64,000 bases of DNA from an uncultured Massilia sp. (GCA_946481275.1 CAMLMV010000013.1:62001-126000); one strand, 5' to 3'. Positions 18,712 to 30,055 are shown, numbered from the stretch's first letter. A program made the numbers and translations. Notes: generated by a model not told the origin, from the sequence alone.

Positions 18712-19647
18712 TTAGCCAACCTTTTTAGCGGTGCTGGCGCCTTGTGCACGTGCAGCTTCCGAGGTGTGCATTGCGCCCGAGATCAGGACCGAGTGCACGT
18801 CTGCGCTGAACGAACGGACGTCTTCCATTGCCGACTTGTTGCGGCGGACCAGCCAGTTGTAACCCAGAACGGCCGGAACTGCAACGAACAGACCGAATGC
18901 GGTCATGATCAGTGCTTCACCCACCGGACCTGCAACCTTGTCGATCGACGCGTTACCGGTCATACCGATGTTGGTCAGTGCGTTGTAGATACCCCAGACG
19001 GTACCGAACAGACCGATGAACGGCGAGGTCGAGCCGACGGTTGCCAGGAACGACAGGCCATCTTGCAGACGCGACTGGACTTTGTCCACGGCGCGCTGGA
19101 TCTGCATGGTCACCCAGGTCGACAGGTCGATCTGCTCGAGCAGGGCGCCGTCGTGGTGCTGGGTTGCCTTGGTGCCGGTTTCAGCGATGAAGCGGAACGG
19201 CGAGCCTTCCGACAGTTGAGCCGAGCCAGCGGCGATCGACGGAGCTTTCCAGAACTTCTGGTTGGTTTCCTTCGACTGCTTGAAGATCTTCATCTGGTCC
19301 AGCAGCTTGGTGATGATGATGTACCAGGAACCCATCGACATGATTGCCAGGATGATCAGCGTGCTGCGCGACACGACGCCGCCGTTCCACACGGCCATCG
19401 GGCCGAACGGGTTCTCGACTTCTTCTTTCTTGGCTTCGCCGCCAGCTGCCGGGGCCGCTGCCGGTGCCGAAGCGGCAGCGTCGGCTGCCGGTGCTGCTGC
19501 GTCAGCCGCCGGTGCCGCTGCCGGGGCGCTCGCTGCTGCCGAGGCCGGAGCGTCGGCGAAGGCCGGAGCGGACACCAGTGCCGATGCCGCAGTGACCGAG
19601 AACAGGAGAGCCGCTACAGTAGCGGACAAACGGGTATTCTTAAACAT
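18712..19647 (-). CDS. exbB: ExbB/TolQ/MotA-family proton channel with exported Ala-rich N-terminus
   Basis: A 311-residue protein. The N-terminus is a signal peptide (TVAALLFSVTAASALVSAPAFA) followed by an Ala/Pro-rich linker to about residue 75. The MotA/TolQ/ExbB domain follows with three helices: STLIILAIMSMGSWYIII, then LATVGSTSPFIGLFGTVWGIYNAL and AFGLFVAVPAVLGYNWLV. The long extracytoplasmic N-terminal extension places this with the longer ExbB subtype. GGAGG lies just upstream of the ATG. Next in the operon are two exbD genes. Confidence 0.93.
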   Translation of the reverse strand: MFKNTRLSATVAALLFSVTAASALVSAPAFADAPASAAASAPAAAPAADAAAPAADAAASAPAAAPAAGGEAKKEEVENPFGPMAVWNGGVVSRSTLIILAIMSMGSWYIIITKLLDQMKIFKQSKETNQKFWKAPSIAAGSAQLSEGSPFRFIAETGTKATQHHDGALLEQIDLSTWVTMQIQRAVDKVQSRLQDGLSFLATVGSTSPFIGLFGTVWGIYNALTNIGMTGNASIDKVAGPVGEALIMTAFGLFVAVPAVLGYNWLVRRNKSAMEDVRSFSADVHSVLISGAMHTSEAARAQGASTAKKVG

Positions 19648-19731
19648 GCTTCCTCCAAAAATTTAAAATGAACAGTTCGCTGAACTAATAACAACGAAAA
19701 TCATGCTTTTGAGACGATACGCTGTCTCTGG

Positions 19732-20397
19732 TTATTCCAGCGTCCAGACGTACTGAACCGGCTGCCAGGACTCGATGGCCTGGCCGTTCTCAGTTGCCGG
19801 CTTGAACCGGCACTTGCCCAGTGCCACCTGAGCAGCCTTATCCAGGTCGCGGAAGCCGCTCGACTTCGTGACCTGGGAACCTTTCACACTACCGTCCGTG
19901 CCGATCAGGAACGAAATGGTCGACACACCCGTTTCTTCGTTACGCAGCGACGACTTCGGATATTCCGGCTTCGAGCACGTATTGAAGTCCGCGACTGCCG
20001 GGGTCCGCGCAGGGCCTGCCGGCTTGGCTGCCGGAGCAGGCGGAGCCGCGGGGACCGGCAGTGCCTTCTGGAGTTCGGTCGTCGCCGGTTTCGCCTGCGT
20101 CGTGTTAGCGATCACATTCTGCTGCGGCGGCGGGGTCTGCACTTGCACTTCCACCGGCGGGATGAACGGCGGAGGCGGAGCCTTCATTTCCGGCGGGGGC
20201 GGCGGGGGCGGCGTCTCCGGAGGTGGCGGCGGTTTTACGTCTTCAATGATCTTGGTCTCCACTGCCTCGGTCACCTTGCTGATCATCTTTTTCCCGAGAC
20301 CGGTCACGATCCCGTAAGCAACGATCAGGTGCAAGACGATGACAATGGCGATACCAGTCAAATTCTTCCCGGGGTTCTTCTCATGCGAAAAATTCAT
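19732..20397 (-). CDS. tonB: Energy transducer TonB
   Basis: A 221-residue TonB protein. It has a short cytosolic end, one transmembrane helix (LTGIAIVIVLHLIVAYGIV) with the conserved SxxxH-type His (VLHLIVAYG), a long Pro-rich periplasmic spacer (about residues 55-95, PPPPPETPPPPPPP), and the C-terminal TonB domain (PEYPKSSLRNEETGVSTISFLIGTDGSV, ending VQYVWTLE). It energises TonB-dependent outer-membrane receptors. It is the first gene of the tonB-exbB-exbD-exbD-TPR operon. No TonB-dependent receptor lies in the window. Confidence 0.95.
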   Translation of the reverse strand: MNFSHEKNPGKNLTGIAIVIVLHLIVAYGIVTGLGKKMISKVTEAVETKIIEDVKPPPPPETPPPPPPPEMKAPPPPFIPPVEVQVQTPPPQQNVIANTTQAKPATTELQKALPVPAAPPAPAAKPAGPARTPAVADFNTCSKPEYPKSSLRNEETGVSTISFLIGTDGSVKGSQVTKSSGFRDLDKAAQVALGKCRFKPATENGQAIESWQPVQYVWTLE

Positions 20398-20930
20398 CCT
20401 GCTTTCTCCAATACCAACCTTTTTTTGTTGCTACTAAACCCACAAAACACGACAAAAAGCTAAGAGCCGCATCCGGGACATCGGCGAATTATACCTACGA
20501 ATTCTTTTTTGCACATACATTTTTACACCCTCAAAGAGAGGCTATTTGTCTGTAAAAACAGGCAAAGAAAGTGATCAAGAAAGAAGGGGCGCGGGCAGGC
20601 CGATGGAGGTGGAAGTTAGTTGTTTTGCAATGCTGTAGGGACCCCTTTCATAATGTGTTGAAGATAAGCCAATCGCCCCGGAAATGCCGAATTTTCCATG
20701 CCTATTTTGCAGCTCAGCAAATATCATAAGAAAGGTTCATGGCGTTTCTGCCAACTATATCGAAGTTCCAAGTGGGAGGGCGTACTGTTGAAGCGGTTTT
20801 GACCCCGGATAAGAGGGGTTGGCCATAACAAGTCCTTATGTCGATACAGGCACTTGATATGGCTCACTCACCACGTCAGATGTTAGTTGAACTACATCAC
20901 AAGGGGAAGTTGGTGTCAACAGGATGGAAG
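20398..20930. promoter_or_regulatory. Intergenic region upstream of tonB
   Basis: About 530 bp, AT-richer than the flanks. A perfect TATAAT on the minus strand (complement of 20488-20493) with a weak -35 is a reasonable tonB promoter, giving a leader of about 80 nt. I looked for a Fur box (GATAAT-type repeats) and found none convincing. No supported gene is present; the short open frames here lack ribosome sites. Confidence 0.45.
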
Positions 20931-20961
20931 AAAAAAATGCCCGCGCCGAGTAGCGCGGGCA
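20931..20961 (-). terminator. Intrinsic terminator after spoVR
   Basis: A 9-bp GC-rich stem (20938-20946 with 20953-20961), a 6-nt loop, then T7 on the minus strand (A7 at 20931-20937). It lies 6 bp past the spoVR stop and ends the prkA-yeaH-spoVR unit. Confidence 0.92.
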
Positions 20962-20967
20962 GGAAGG

Positions 20968-22494
20968 TCAGTAACGCGCGCGCTTCTCGCGACGGCACTC
21001 GAGACTGCTCACGACACGCCCGGATGGGTCAACGGTCTCGAGGCGCACATCGAAGCCCCACAGCCGTGCGACGTGCTTCAGGACCTCATGCGCCTGCTGG
21101 TTCAGGGGACGCCGCTGGAACTGGGTATGGCGCAGCGTCAGCGCGCGGTCGTCCCGGGTGTTGACTTGCCAGACCTGGATGTTCGGTTCGCGGTTGCCGA
21201 TATTGTACTGATCGGCCAGCTGCTGGCGCACGTAGCGGTATCCGGCCTCGTCGTGGATGGCCGAAATCGTCAGCTTGTCGCTGCGGTCGTCGTCCAGCAC
21301 GGCGAAGAAGTGGAATTCCCGGATCAGCTTGGGCGACAGGTACTGGGCGATGAAGCTCTCGTCCTTGAAGTTGCGCATCGCAAAGTCAAGCGTCTTGAGC
21401 CAATCGCTGCCCGCGATGTCCGGGAACCAGGCCTTGTCCTCGTCCGTCGGCTCCTCGCAGATGCGCTTGATGTCCGTCATCATCGCAAACCCGAGGGCGT
21501 ACGGATTGATGCCATTGTAATAGGGGCTCGTGGCGGGCGGCTGGTAGACGACGTTCGTATGGCTCTGCAGGAATTCCAGCATGAACCCGTCGCCGACGAT
21601 CCCTTCTTTATAGAGCTCCTGCAGGATCGTGTAGTGCCAGAAGGTCGCCCAGCCTTCGTTCATGACCTGGGTCTGGCGCTGCGGATAGAAATACTGCGAG
21701 ATCTTGCGCGTGATCCGTACGAGCTCGCGCTGCCAGGGTTCGAGCAGCGGCGCGTACTTTTCGATGAAGTAGAGCAGGTTTTCCTCGGGCTCGGGCGGGA
21801 AGCGGGGCGGCGGCTGGTCCTTGATCTGTTCCTCGCGCCGCGGCAGGGTGCGCCACAGTTCGTTGACCTGCGACTGCATGTATTCCTCGCGCTCCTTCTG
21901 GCGCGCCGCTTCCTGGGCGACCGACAGCTTGGCCGGCCGCTTGTACCGGTCCACGCCATAGTTCTGGATCGCGTGGCACGAATCGAGCAATTCCTCGACG
22001 GCGTCGATGCCATGCCGCTGTTCGCACTCGGCAATATAGTTCTTCGCAAAGACCATGTAGTCGACGATAGCGTCGGCATCGGTCCAGGTTCGGAACAGGT
22101 AATTGCCTTTAAAGAAAGAATTATGGCCGTAGGCCGCGTGCGCGATCACGAGCGCCTGCATCGTCAGGCTGTTTTCCTCCATCAGATAGGCGATGCAGGG
22201 ATTCGAGTTGATGACGATTTCGTACGCCAGGCCCATCTGGCCACGCTTGTAACTCTTTTCCGTCGTCAGGAAATGCTTGCCGAACGACCAGTGGTTGTAC
22301 GAGACCGGCATGCCGACGGACGTGTACGCGTCCATCATCTGCTCGGCCGTGATGATTTCGAGCTGGTTGGGGTAGGTGTCCAGGCCGAACTTCCTGGCCA
22401 CCCTGCGGATTTCCTCGTGCGCCTGCTCGATCAGGTCGAACGTCCATTCCGACTGTTCGGGCAGGGCGCGCGGGTTGTTGGGATCTCTTGGCAT
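20968..22494 (-). CDS. SpoVR-family protein (YcgB-like)
   Basis: A 508-residue SpoVR/YcgB protein of unknown biochemical role. Recognisable family blocks are VSYNHWSFGKHF, GLAYEIVINSNPCIAYLMEENSLTMQ, HAAYGHNSFFKGNYLF, MNEGWATFWHYTI and the GINPYALGFAMMTDIKRI stretch. Many His/Glu/Asn residues are conserved but no catalytic mechanism is established. I start at the ATG complementary to 22492-22494 (MPRDPNNP), with GAGG six bases upstream and an 11 bp gap after yeaH; the longer open frame overlaps yeaH. It is co-transcribed with prkA and yeaH, genes linked in enterics to stationary-phase and nitrogen stress. Confidence 0.92.
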   Translation of the reverse strand: MPRDPNNPRALPEQSEWTFDLIEQAHEEIRRVARKFGLDTYPNQLEIITAEQMMDAYTSVGMPVSYNHWSFGKHFLTTEKSYKRGQMGLAYEIVINSNPCIAYLMEENSLTMQALVIAHAAYGHNSFFKGNYLFRTWTDADAIVDYMVFAKNYIAECEQRHGIDAVEELLDSCHAIQNYGVDRYKRPAKLSVAQEAARQKEREEYMQSQVNELWRTLPRREEQIKDQPPPRFPPEPEENLLYFIEKYAPLLEPWQRELVRITRKISQYFYPQRQTQVMNEGWATFWHYTILQELYKEGIVGDGFMLEFLQSHTNVVYQPPATSPYYNGINPYALGFAMMTDIKRICEEPTDEDKAWFPDIAGSDWLKTLDFAMRNFKDESFIAQYLSPKLIREFHFFAVLDDDRSDKLTISAIHDEAGYRYVRQQLADQYNIGNREPNIQVWQVNTRDDRALTLRHTQFQRRPLNQQAHEVLKHVARLWGFDVRLETVDPSGRVVSSLECRREKRARY

Positions 22495-22505
22495 AGCGGG
22501 CCTCG

Positions 22506-23777
22506 CTACTTGGGCTGCTTCTTGAACAATTCGCGGAACACCGGATAGATGTCGGCCGGCGTCACGATCTTCTGCATGGCGAAGTTCTGGTGCGTTTCCG
22601 CCACCTCGGCGTACTGTTCCCACAGGTTCTGGGGCGGACCGTCGGTGATCTCGACATAGGTGTAGTACTGGACCCTGGGCATGATCGCATTGGTCAGGAT
22701 CTGCCTGCACAGCACGGAGTCGTTGTCCCAGTTGTCGCCGTCCGAGGCCTGGGCCACGTAGCTGTTCCAGTCGCCATTGCTGTAGCGTTCGGTGATGACC
22801 TTGTTCAGCAGGTGCAGCGCCGACGACACGACCGTGCCGCCCGATTCGCGCGAGTGGAAGAACTCGTTTTCGTCGACCTCGGCCGCCGCCGTGTGGTGGC
22901 GGATGAAGACGACGTCGATCCGTTCGTAGACCCGCTTGAGGAACAGGTACAGCAGGATGAAGAAGCGCTTGGCGGTGTCCTTGCGGCTTTCATCCATCGA
23001 TCCGGACACGTCCATGATGCAGAACATGACGGCTGCCGTGGACGGTTTCGGGATCTTGATGCGGTTGCTGTAGCGCAGGTCGATCGGGTCGATGAACGGA
23101 ATCGCCAGCAGGCGCGTGTGCAGGTGGTGGATCTTGTGCTTCAGTTCGATCACCTGCGGGTCGTCGTCCTCCGCACCCTGTTCGCGCAGGTCGCGCAACT
23201 GGTGCTCGAGCGCCGTCAGCTGCTTGCGGGAGGGGCCGCCCACCGCGATGCGCCTGCCGAGCGCGCCGCGCAGGGAGCGCAGCACGTGGATGTTCGACGG
23301 TGTGCCGGAGATGTTGTAGCCGGCGCGCTGGTTCTTGTATTCGACGACCTGGGTCAGCTGCGTCTTGACCATGTTCGGCAGCTCGAGGTCTTCGAAGAAG
23401 TAATTCATGAATTCTTCGCGGCTGAGCTCGAAGATGAAATCGTCTTCGGTCGTCTGCTCGCTGTTGCCGGCACGGCCGCGTCCGGCGCCGCCGCCACCGC
23501 CGCGGGGGCGGTTGATCGTGTCGCCTTTCTGGTATTCCGTGTTGCCGGGGTTGACGGTCTCCCAGACGCCGCCATGGGCGTGTCCGAAATGCGGCTCGCT
23601 CACGTCCTTGACGGGAATCGAGACCTTCTCGCCATTCTCTACGTCGGTGATCGAGCGACCCTTGATCGCCCGGCCCACCGCATCCTTGATTTGCGCCTTA
23701 TAGCGGCGCAAGAAGCGTTCGCGGTTGACCGCAGACTTGTTCTTGCCCTGCAAGCGTCGGTCGATGAGGTAAGTCAA
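22506..23777 (-). CDS. yeaH: YeaH/YhbH-family protein (DUF444, VWA-like)
   Basis: A 423-residue DUF444 protein. The C-terminal half holds a von Willebrand A-like fold with the MIDAS-type motif CIMDVSGSMDES. A Gly-rich segment lies near residue 90 (RGGGGGAGRGRAGN), and the N-terminus is basic (RRLQGKNKSAVNRERFLRRYK). The molecular role is unknown; the partner kinase PrkA (YeaG) is encoded upstream and SpoVR downstream. The gap to prkA is about 180 bp and contains a GC-rich hairpin. Confidence 0.92.
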   Translation of the reverse strand: MTYLIDRRLQGKNKSAVNRERFLRRYKAQIKDAVGRAIKGRSITDVENGEKVSIPVKDVSEPHFGHAHGGVWETVNPGNTEYQKGDTINRPRGGGGGAGRGRAGNSEQTTEDDFIFELSREEFMNYFFEDLELPNMVKTQLTQVVEYKNQRAGYNISGTPSNIHVLRSLRGALGRRIAVGGPSRKQLTALEHQLRDLREQGAEDDDPQVIELKHKIHHLHTRLLAIPFIDPIDLRYSNRIKIPKPSTAAVMFCIMDVSGSMDESRKDTAKRFFILLYLFLKRVYERIDVVFIRHHTAAAEVDENEFFHSRESGGTVVSSALHLLNKVITERYSNGDWNSYVAQASDGDNWDNDSVLCRQILTNAIMPRVQYYTYVEITDGPPQNLWEQYAEVAETHQNFAMQKIVTPADIYPVFRELFKKQPK

Positions 23778-23960
23778 AACAGGCCTCCTGCTGAAAGTCG
23801 CGGCGGGCCGGATTCCTTCCCGGTCCTTACATAATATAACGCGCCGCGTCGTAACGTGGTTGGCGCCGCGGATTCCGGCGACCGGCTTCGTGCCGGTCGA
23901 CCGGTCCTGCCCGGCGGGCGCTCCATCGCCCGCCCCACGCTCCTGGTTTTGCGATGGCCT
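23778..23960 (-). other. prkA-yeaH intercistronic spacer with GC-rich palindrome
   Basis: The 183-bp spacer holds an 8-bp perfect inverted repeat (23913-23920 with 23927-23934, loop CTCCAT) and a second ACCGG-rich dyad beside it. No T-run follows, so it is not a normal intrinsic terminator. It may instead be an mRNA-processing or stability element between the two genes. Confidence 0.4.
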
Positions 23961-25883
23961 TTACGAGGACTTCCTTACGCGCAAGTACCACTCGCACAGC
24001 AGGCGGACCTGCTTGGGTGTATAGCCTTTTTCGACCATACGGGCCACGAAGTCGGCATGCTTGGTCGCATCTTCCGCGCTGGCTTTCGCGTTGAACGAAA
24101 TCACCGGGAGCAGTTCCTCGGTATTCGAGAACATCTTCTTCTCGATCACGGTGCGGAACTTCTCATAGCTGGTCCACGCAGGATTCTTGCCGCCGTTCGT
24201 CGCCCGCGCGCGCAGCGCGAAGTTGACGATTTCGTTGCGGAAATCCTTCGGGTTCGAAATGCCGGCCGGTTTCTCGATCTTCTCGAGCTCGGCGTTCAGC
24301 GTTTCGCGGTCGAAGCTTTCGCCCGTGTCCGGATCGCGGAATTCCTGGTCCTGGATCCAGAAGTCGGCAAACGTGACGTAGCGGTCGAAGATGTTCTGGC
24401 CATACTCGGAATAGCTTTCCAGGTAGGCCGTCTGGATCTCCTTGCCGATGAAGTCGACGTAGCGGTTCGCCAGATGTTCCTTGATATAGGACATGTAGCG
24501 CTGCTCGGTCTCGCCCGGGAACTGCTCGCGCTCGATCTGCTGTTCCAGCACGTACAGCAGGTGCACGGGGTTCGCCGCCACTTCGGTGTTGTCGAAGTTG
24601 AAGACCTTGGACAGGATCTTGAACGCGAAGCGGGTCGACAGGCCGTTCATGCCTTCGTCCACGCCGGCGTAGTCGACGTATTCATGCAGCGACTTGGCCT
24701 TCGGATCGGTGTCCTTCAGGTTCTCGCCGTCGTACACCAGCATCTTCGAATAGATGCTCGAGTTTTCCGGGTCCTTCAGGCGCGACAGGATCGCGAACTG
24801 GGCCATCATGCGCAGGGTGCCCGGGGCGCAAGGGGCCTTGTCGAGCGAGGAATTGCGCAGCAGCTTGTCGTAGATCTTGACCTCGTCCGACACGCGCAGG
24901 CAGTACGGCACCTTGACGATATAGATACGGTCGAGGAATGCCTCGTTGTTGCGGTTGTTGCGGAAGGTCTTCCATTCGGATTCGTTCGAGTGCGCCAGGA
25001 TGATGCCTTCGAACGGGATCGCGCCGAAGCCCTCGGTGCCCTTGTAGTTGCCTTCCTGCGTGGCCGTCAGCAGCGGGTGCAGCACCTTGATGGGCGCCTT
25101 GAACATCTCGACGAATTCCATCAGGCCCTGGTTCGCCAGGCACAGGCCGCCGGAATAGCTGTAGGCATCCGGATCGTCCTGGGCATAGTCTTCCAGCTTG
25201 CGGATGTCGACCTTGCCGACCAGCGAGGAAATGTCCTGGTTGTTTTCGTCGCCCGGTTCCGTCTTCGAAATCGCGATCTGCTTCAGGATGGACGGATAAC
25301 GTTTCACGACCCGGAACTTGCTGATGTCGCCGCCGTATTCATGCAGGCGCTTGACTGCCCACGGGCTCGGCACGGCACGCAGGAAGCGGCGCGGGATGCC
25401 GTAGTCTTCTTCGAGGATGGCGCCGTCCTCGTCCTCGTTGAAGAGGCCGAGCGGCGATTCGTTCACCGGCGAGCCTTTCAGCGCGTAGAACGGCACCTGT
25501 TCCATCAGGTGCTTGAGTTTTTCCGCGATCGACGATTTACCGCCGCCGACCGGTCCCAGCAGATAAAGAATCTGCTTGCGCTCCTCCAGGCCCTGGGCCG
25601 CATGGCGGAAATAGGAAACGACCTGTTCGATCACTTCCTCCATGCCGTAGAACTCGCGGAATGCGGGATATACCTTGATGACCTTGTTGGCGAAGATGCG
25701 CGACAGGCGCGGGTCGAGGCGGGTGTCGACCAGGGTGGGTTCGCCGATTGCGGCCAGCATGCGCTCGGGAGCGCTGGCGTAAGTCAGGGGATCTTTTTTG
25801 CAAAGCTGAAGGTACTCAGACAGGGAGTATTCCTCTTCCCGGGTACGCTCATAGCGGGCTGCGTAGTTATCAAAAATGGTCAT
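23961..25883 (-). CDS. prkA: PrkA family serine protein kinase (YeaG-like)
   Basis: A 640-residue AAA+-fold protein kinase; the enteric counterpart is YeaG. It has Walker A LLGPVGGGKSS (about residues 104-114), the FEGIILAHSNESEW segment, and a C-terminal PrkA kinase region (LYVLEQQIEREQFP, LRARATNGGKNPAWTSYEKFR). I use the ATG complementary to 25881-25883 (MTIFDNYAARY), preceded by GAGG; the longer open frame upstream runs through structured leader DNA and is not family-like. It is first of prkA-yeaH-spoVR, which acts in starvation and stress adaptation. Confidence 0.95.
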   Translation of the reverse strand: MTIFDNYAARYERTREEEYSLSEYLQLCKKDPLTYASAPERMLAAIGEPTLVDTRLDPRLSRIFANKVIKVYPAFREFYGMEEVIEQVVSYFRHAAQGLEERKQILYLLGPVGGGKSSIAEKLKHLMEQVPFYALKGSPVNESPLGLFNEDEDGAILEEDYGIPRRFLRAVPSPWAVKRLHEYGGDISKFRVVKRYPSILKQIAISKTEPGDENNQDISSLVGKVDIRKLEDYAQDDPDAYSYSGGLCLANQGLMEFVEMFKAPIKVLHPLLTATQEGNYKGTEGFGAIPFEGIILAHSNESEWKTFRNNRNNEAFLDRIYIVKVPYCLRVSDEVKIYDKLLRNSSLDKAPCAPGTLRMMAQFAILSRLKDPENSSIYSKMLVYDGENLKDTDPKAKSLHEYVDYAGVDEGMNGLSTRFAFKILSKVFNFDNTEVAANPVHLLYVLEQQIEREQFPGETEQRYMSYIKEHLANRYVDFIGKEIQTAYLESYSEYGQNIFDRYVTFADFWIQDQEFRDPDTGESFDRETLNAELEKIEKPAGISNPKDFRNEIVNFALRARATNGGKNPAWTSYEKFRTVIEKKMFSNTEELLPVISFNAKASAEDATKHADFVARMVEKGYTPKQVRLLCEWYLRVRKSS

Positions 25884-27519
<1,636 letters not shown>

Positions 27520-27523
27520 CGCC

Positions 27524-30055
27524 ATGCTGATCCAATCCCTGCGCATGACCGCACGCGACTGGCGTGCCGGCGAACTGCGTTTCCTGCTGGTGGCGCTGGT
27601 GGTCGCGGTGTCGGCGCTCGCCGCCGTCGGCTTCTTCGTCGACCGCATGCGCGCGGGGCTGAACCGCGACGCGCGCCAGCTGCTCGGCGCCGACCTGCTG
27701 GTGAACGCCGACCAGCCGCTGCGCCAGGACTGGCGCGACGAAGCGGCGCGGCGCGGCCTCGTGCTGGCCGACACGGTGACCTTCCCCAGCATGGCCCAGG
27801 CGGGGCAGGGCGCCGCGTCGCAGGCGCTGCTGGCGTCCGTGAAGGCCGTGTCGGCGAACTATCCGCTGCGCGGCGCCATGCGCGTGACGACGAGCACGCT
27901 CGATGCGAGCGAAGCCCTCGGCGACATCACGCACGACACGCCCGCGCCGGGCACGGTGTGGGTCGACGTCAACCTGTTGCCGCCGCTGCGCGTGAAGGTC
28001 GGCTCGACGATCCAGCTGGGCGACAAGAGTTTCAGGATCGCGCGCCTGATCGCGTCGGAGCCGGACCGCGGCGCCTCGTTCGCCAACTTCGCGCCGCGCG
28101 TGATGCTGGCGCTCGGCGACCTGAAAGCGACGGGCCTCGTCGACAACTATGCGCGCGTCACGTACCGGATGCAGGTGGCGGCGAAGTCGCCGAACGACCA
28201 GGCCGCGATCGCCGGTTACGAGCGCTGGCTGCGCGGCCGGATCGCGGCCGACAACGTGCGCGGCGTGCGCATCGAGACGCTGGAAAACGGCCGCCCCGAG
28301 ATGCGCTCGACGATCGACCGCGCCGAGCGTTTCCTGTCGCTCGTCGGCCTGCTGTCCGCGATGCTGGCCGCGGTGGCCGTCGCCATGGCCGCGCGCCGCT
28401 TCATGCAGCGCCACCTCGACGCCTGCGCGATGCTGCGCTGCCTCGGCATGACGCAGAACGAGGTAGGCGCGCTGTTCCTCATCGAATTCGTCATCGTCGG
28501 ACTCGCGGGGAGCGTGCTCGGGGTGCTGGTCGGCTTCGGCGCCCACTTCGTGCTGCTCGAGATGGTCAAGGGTTTGATTCCCACCGAGCTGCCGCCCGTG
28601 TCGCCGCTGCCGGCGTTGCAGGGCATCGCCACCGGCATGCTGCTGCTCGTCGGTTTCGCGCTGCCGCCCGTGCTCCAGCTGCGCAACGTGCCGCACAACC
28701 GCGTGATCCGGCGCGAGCAGGCGGCACCGAAGCCGCTCGCGCTGGTCACGTACGGCTTCGGCGCGGCCGTCTTCCTCGGACTGCTGCTGTGGCAGGCGGG
28801 CGACCTGCAGCTCGCGCTGCTCACGGCCGGCGGCTTCGTCGGCGCGTTCGGCCTGTTCGCGCTCGTCGGCTGGCTCGCGCTGCTGTCGCTGCGCCGCCTG
28901 CGCGGCGCGTTCCGCCACCAGGCGTGGCGCTTCGCCATCACGTCGCTGCAGCGGCGGCCCGGCGCGACGGTCGTGCAGATCGTGTCGCTGTCGCTGGGCC
29001 TGATGGCGCTGCTCGTGCTGACCGTCGTGCGCGGCGACCTGATGTCCGCCTGGCGCCTGGCCACGCCGCCGGATGCGCCGAACCGCTTCATCATCAACAT
29101 CCAGCCCGACCAGCGCGACGGCGTCGCCCGCACGATCCGCGCGGCCGGCGTGCCCGACGTCACCCTGTACCCGATGATCCGCGGCCGCCTCGTCGCCGTG
29201 AACGGCAATGCGGTGACCGGGGCCACGTACACGGACGAGCGCGCGAAAGGCCTCGCGGAGCGCGAATTCAACCTGTCCTCGACGGCCGACCTGCCGGCGA
29301 CGAACGAGATCGTGGCGGGCCGCTGGTACCGCGACGCGCCGGGCGTGGCCGAGGCCTCGGTCGAGCAGGGCCTCGCCAACACGTTGCGCCTGAAGCTGGG
29401 CGACACCATGCGCTTCGACATGGGCGGCCAGATCGTGGACGCGAAGATCACGAGCCTGCGCAAGCTGGAATGGGGATCGATGCGGGCGAACTTCTTCGTC
29501 ATCATCAACCCGGCCGCGATGAAGGATGCGCCGACGACGTACATGACCGCGTTCCACCTGGCCGCGCGCGGCATCGGCCTGGCCAACACGCTGACGCGCG
29601 CGTGGCCGAATCTCACCGTCATCGACGTCAGCGGCATCATCCGCCAGGTGCAGGAAGTGCTGGACCAGGTCGTCGTCGCGGTGGAATTCCTGTTCATGTT
29701 CACGCTGGCCTCGGGCGTGCTCGTACTGTACGCGGCGCTGATGGGATCGCAGGCGGAGCGCACGCGCGAAGCGGGCCTGCTGCGCGCGCTGGGCGCCACG
29801 CGCGGCCAGCTGGCGCAGGCGCAGCGCATCGAGTTCATGCTGGTCGGCGGCCTGTCCGGGTTGCTGGCGGCATCGGGCGCGGCGGCGCTGGGCTGGGCGT
29901 TGGCAAAATACCAGTTCAAGTTCCCGTGGACGTTCGATCCGACCGTGTGGATCGCGGGACTGGTCGTGGGCGCGGTGTGTGCGCTGGTCGGCGGCTGGCT
30001 CGGGCTGCGCAATGTGTTGCGGCAGCCACCGTTGCAGACGCTCCGGGAGGCTTGA
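27524..30055 (+). CDS. FtsX-like ABC transporter permease (YbbP-type)
   Basis: An 843-residue inner-membrane protein. It has an N-terminal helix (ELRFLLVALVVAVSALAAVGFFVD), a large extracytoplasmic domain, a first FtsX domain with three helices (about residues 265-400), a second extracytoplasmic domain, and a C-terminal FtsX domain (FLFMFTLASGVLVLYAALMG to WIAGLVVGAVCALVGGWLGL). This matches the YbbP type that pairs with a LolD/YbbA-like ATPase. No ATPase gene is adjacent here. I start at 27524 (MLIQSLRM); the upstream in-frame extension overlaps the deaminase gene. Confidence 0.88.
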   Translation: MLIQSLRMTARDWRAGELRFLLVALVVAVSALAAVGFFVDRMRAGLNRDARQLLGADLLVNADQPLRQDWRDEAARRGLVLADTVTFPSMAQAGQGAASQALLASVKAVSANYPLRGAMRVTTSTLDASEALGDITHDTPAPGTVWVDVNLLPPLRVKVGSTIQLGDKSFRIARLIASEPDRGASFANFAPRVMLALGDLKATGLVDNYARVTYRMQVAAKSPNDQAAIAGYERWLRGRIAADNVRGVRIETLENGRPEMRSTIDRAERFLSLVGLLSAMLAAVAVAMAARRFMQRHLDACAMLRCLGMTQNEVGALFLIEFVIVGLAGSVLGVLVGFGAHFVLLEMVKGLIPTELPPVSPLPALQGIATGMLLLVGFALPPVLQLRNVPHNRVIRREQAAPKPLALVTYGFGAAVFLGLLLWQAGDLQLALLTAGGFVGAFGLFALVGWLALLSLRRLRGAFRHQAWRFAITSLQRRPGATVVQIVSLSLGLMALLVLTVVRGDLMSAWRLATPPDAPNRFIINIQPDQRDGVARTIRAAGVPDVTLYPMIRGRLVAVNGNAVTGATYTDERAKGLAEREFNLSSTADLPATNEIVAGRWYRDAPGVAEASVEQGLANTLRLKLGDTMRFDMGGQIVDAKITSLRKLEWGSMRANFFVIINPAAMKDAPTTYMTAFHLAARGIGLANTLTRAWPNLTVIDVSGIIRQVQEVLDQVVVAVEFLFMFTLASGVLVLYAALMGSQAERTREAGLLRALGATRGQLAQAQRIEFMLVGGLSGLLAASGAAALGWALAKYQFKFPWTFDPTVWIAGLVVGAVCALVGGWLGLRNVLRQPPLQTLREA

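Noticed and set aside
20398..20760. Fur-binding site upstream of tonB
   Set aside because: No adequate match to repeated GATAAT-type hexamers on either strand, though iron control is common for tonB operons.
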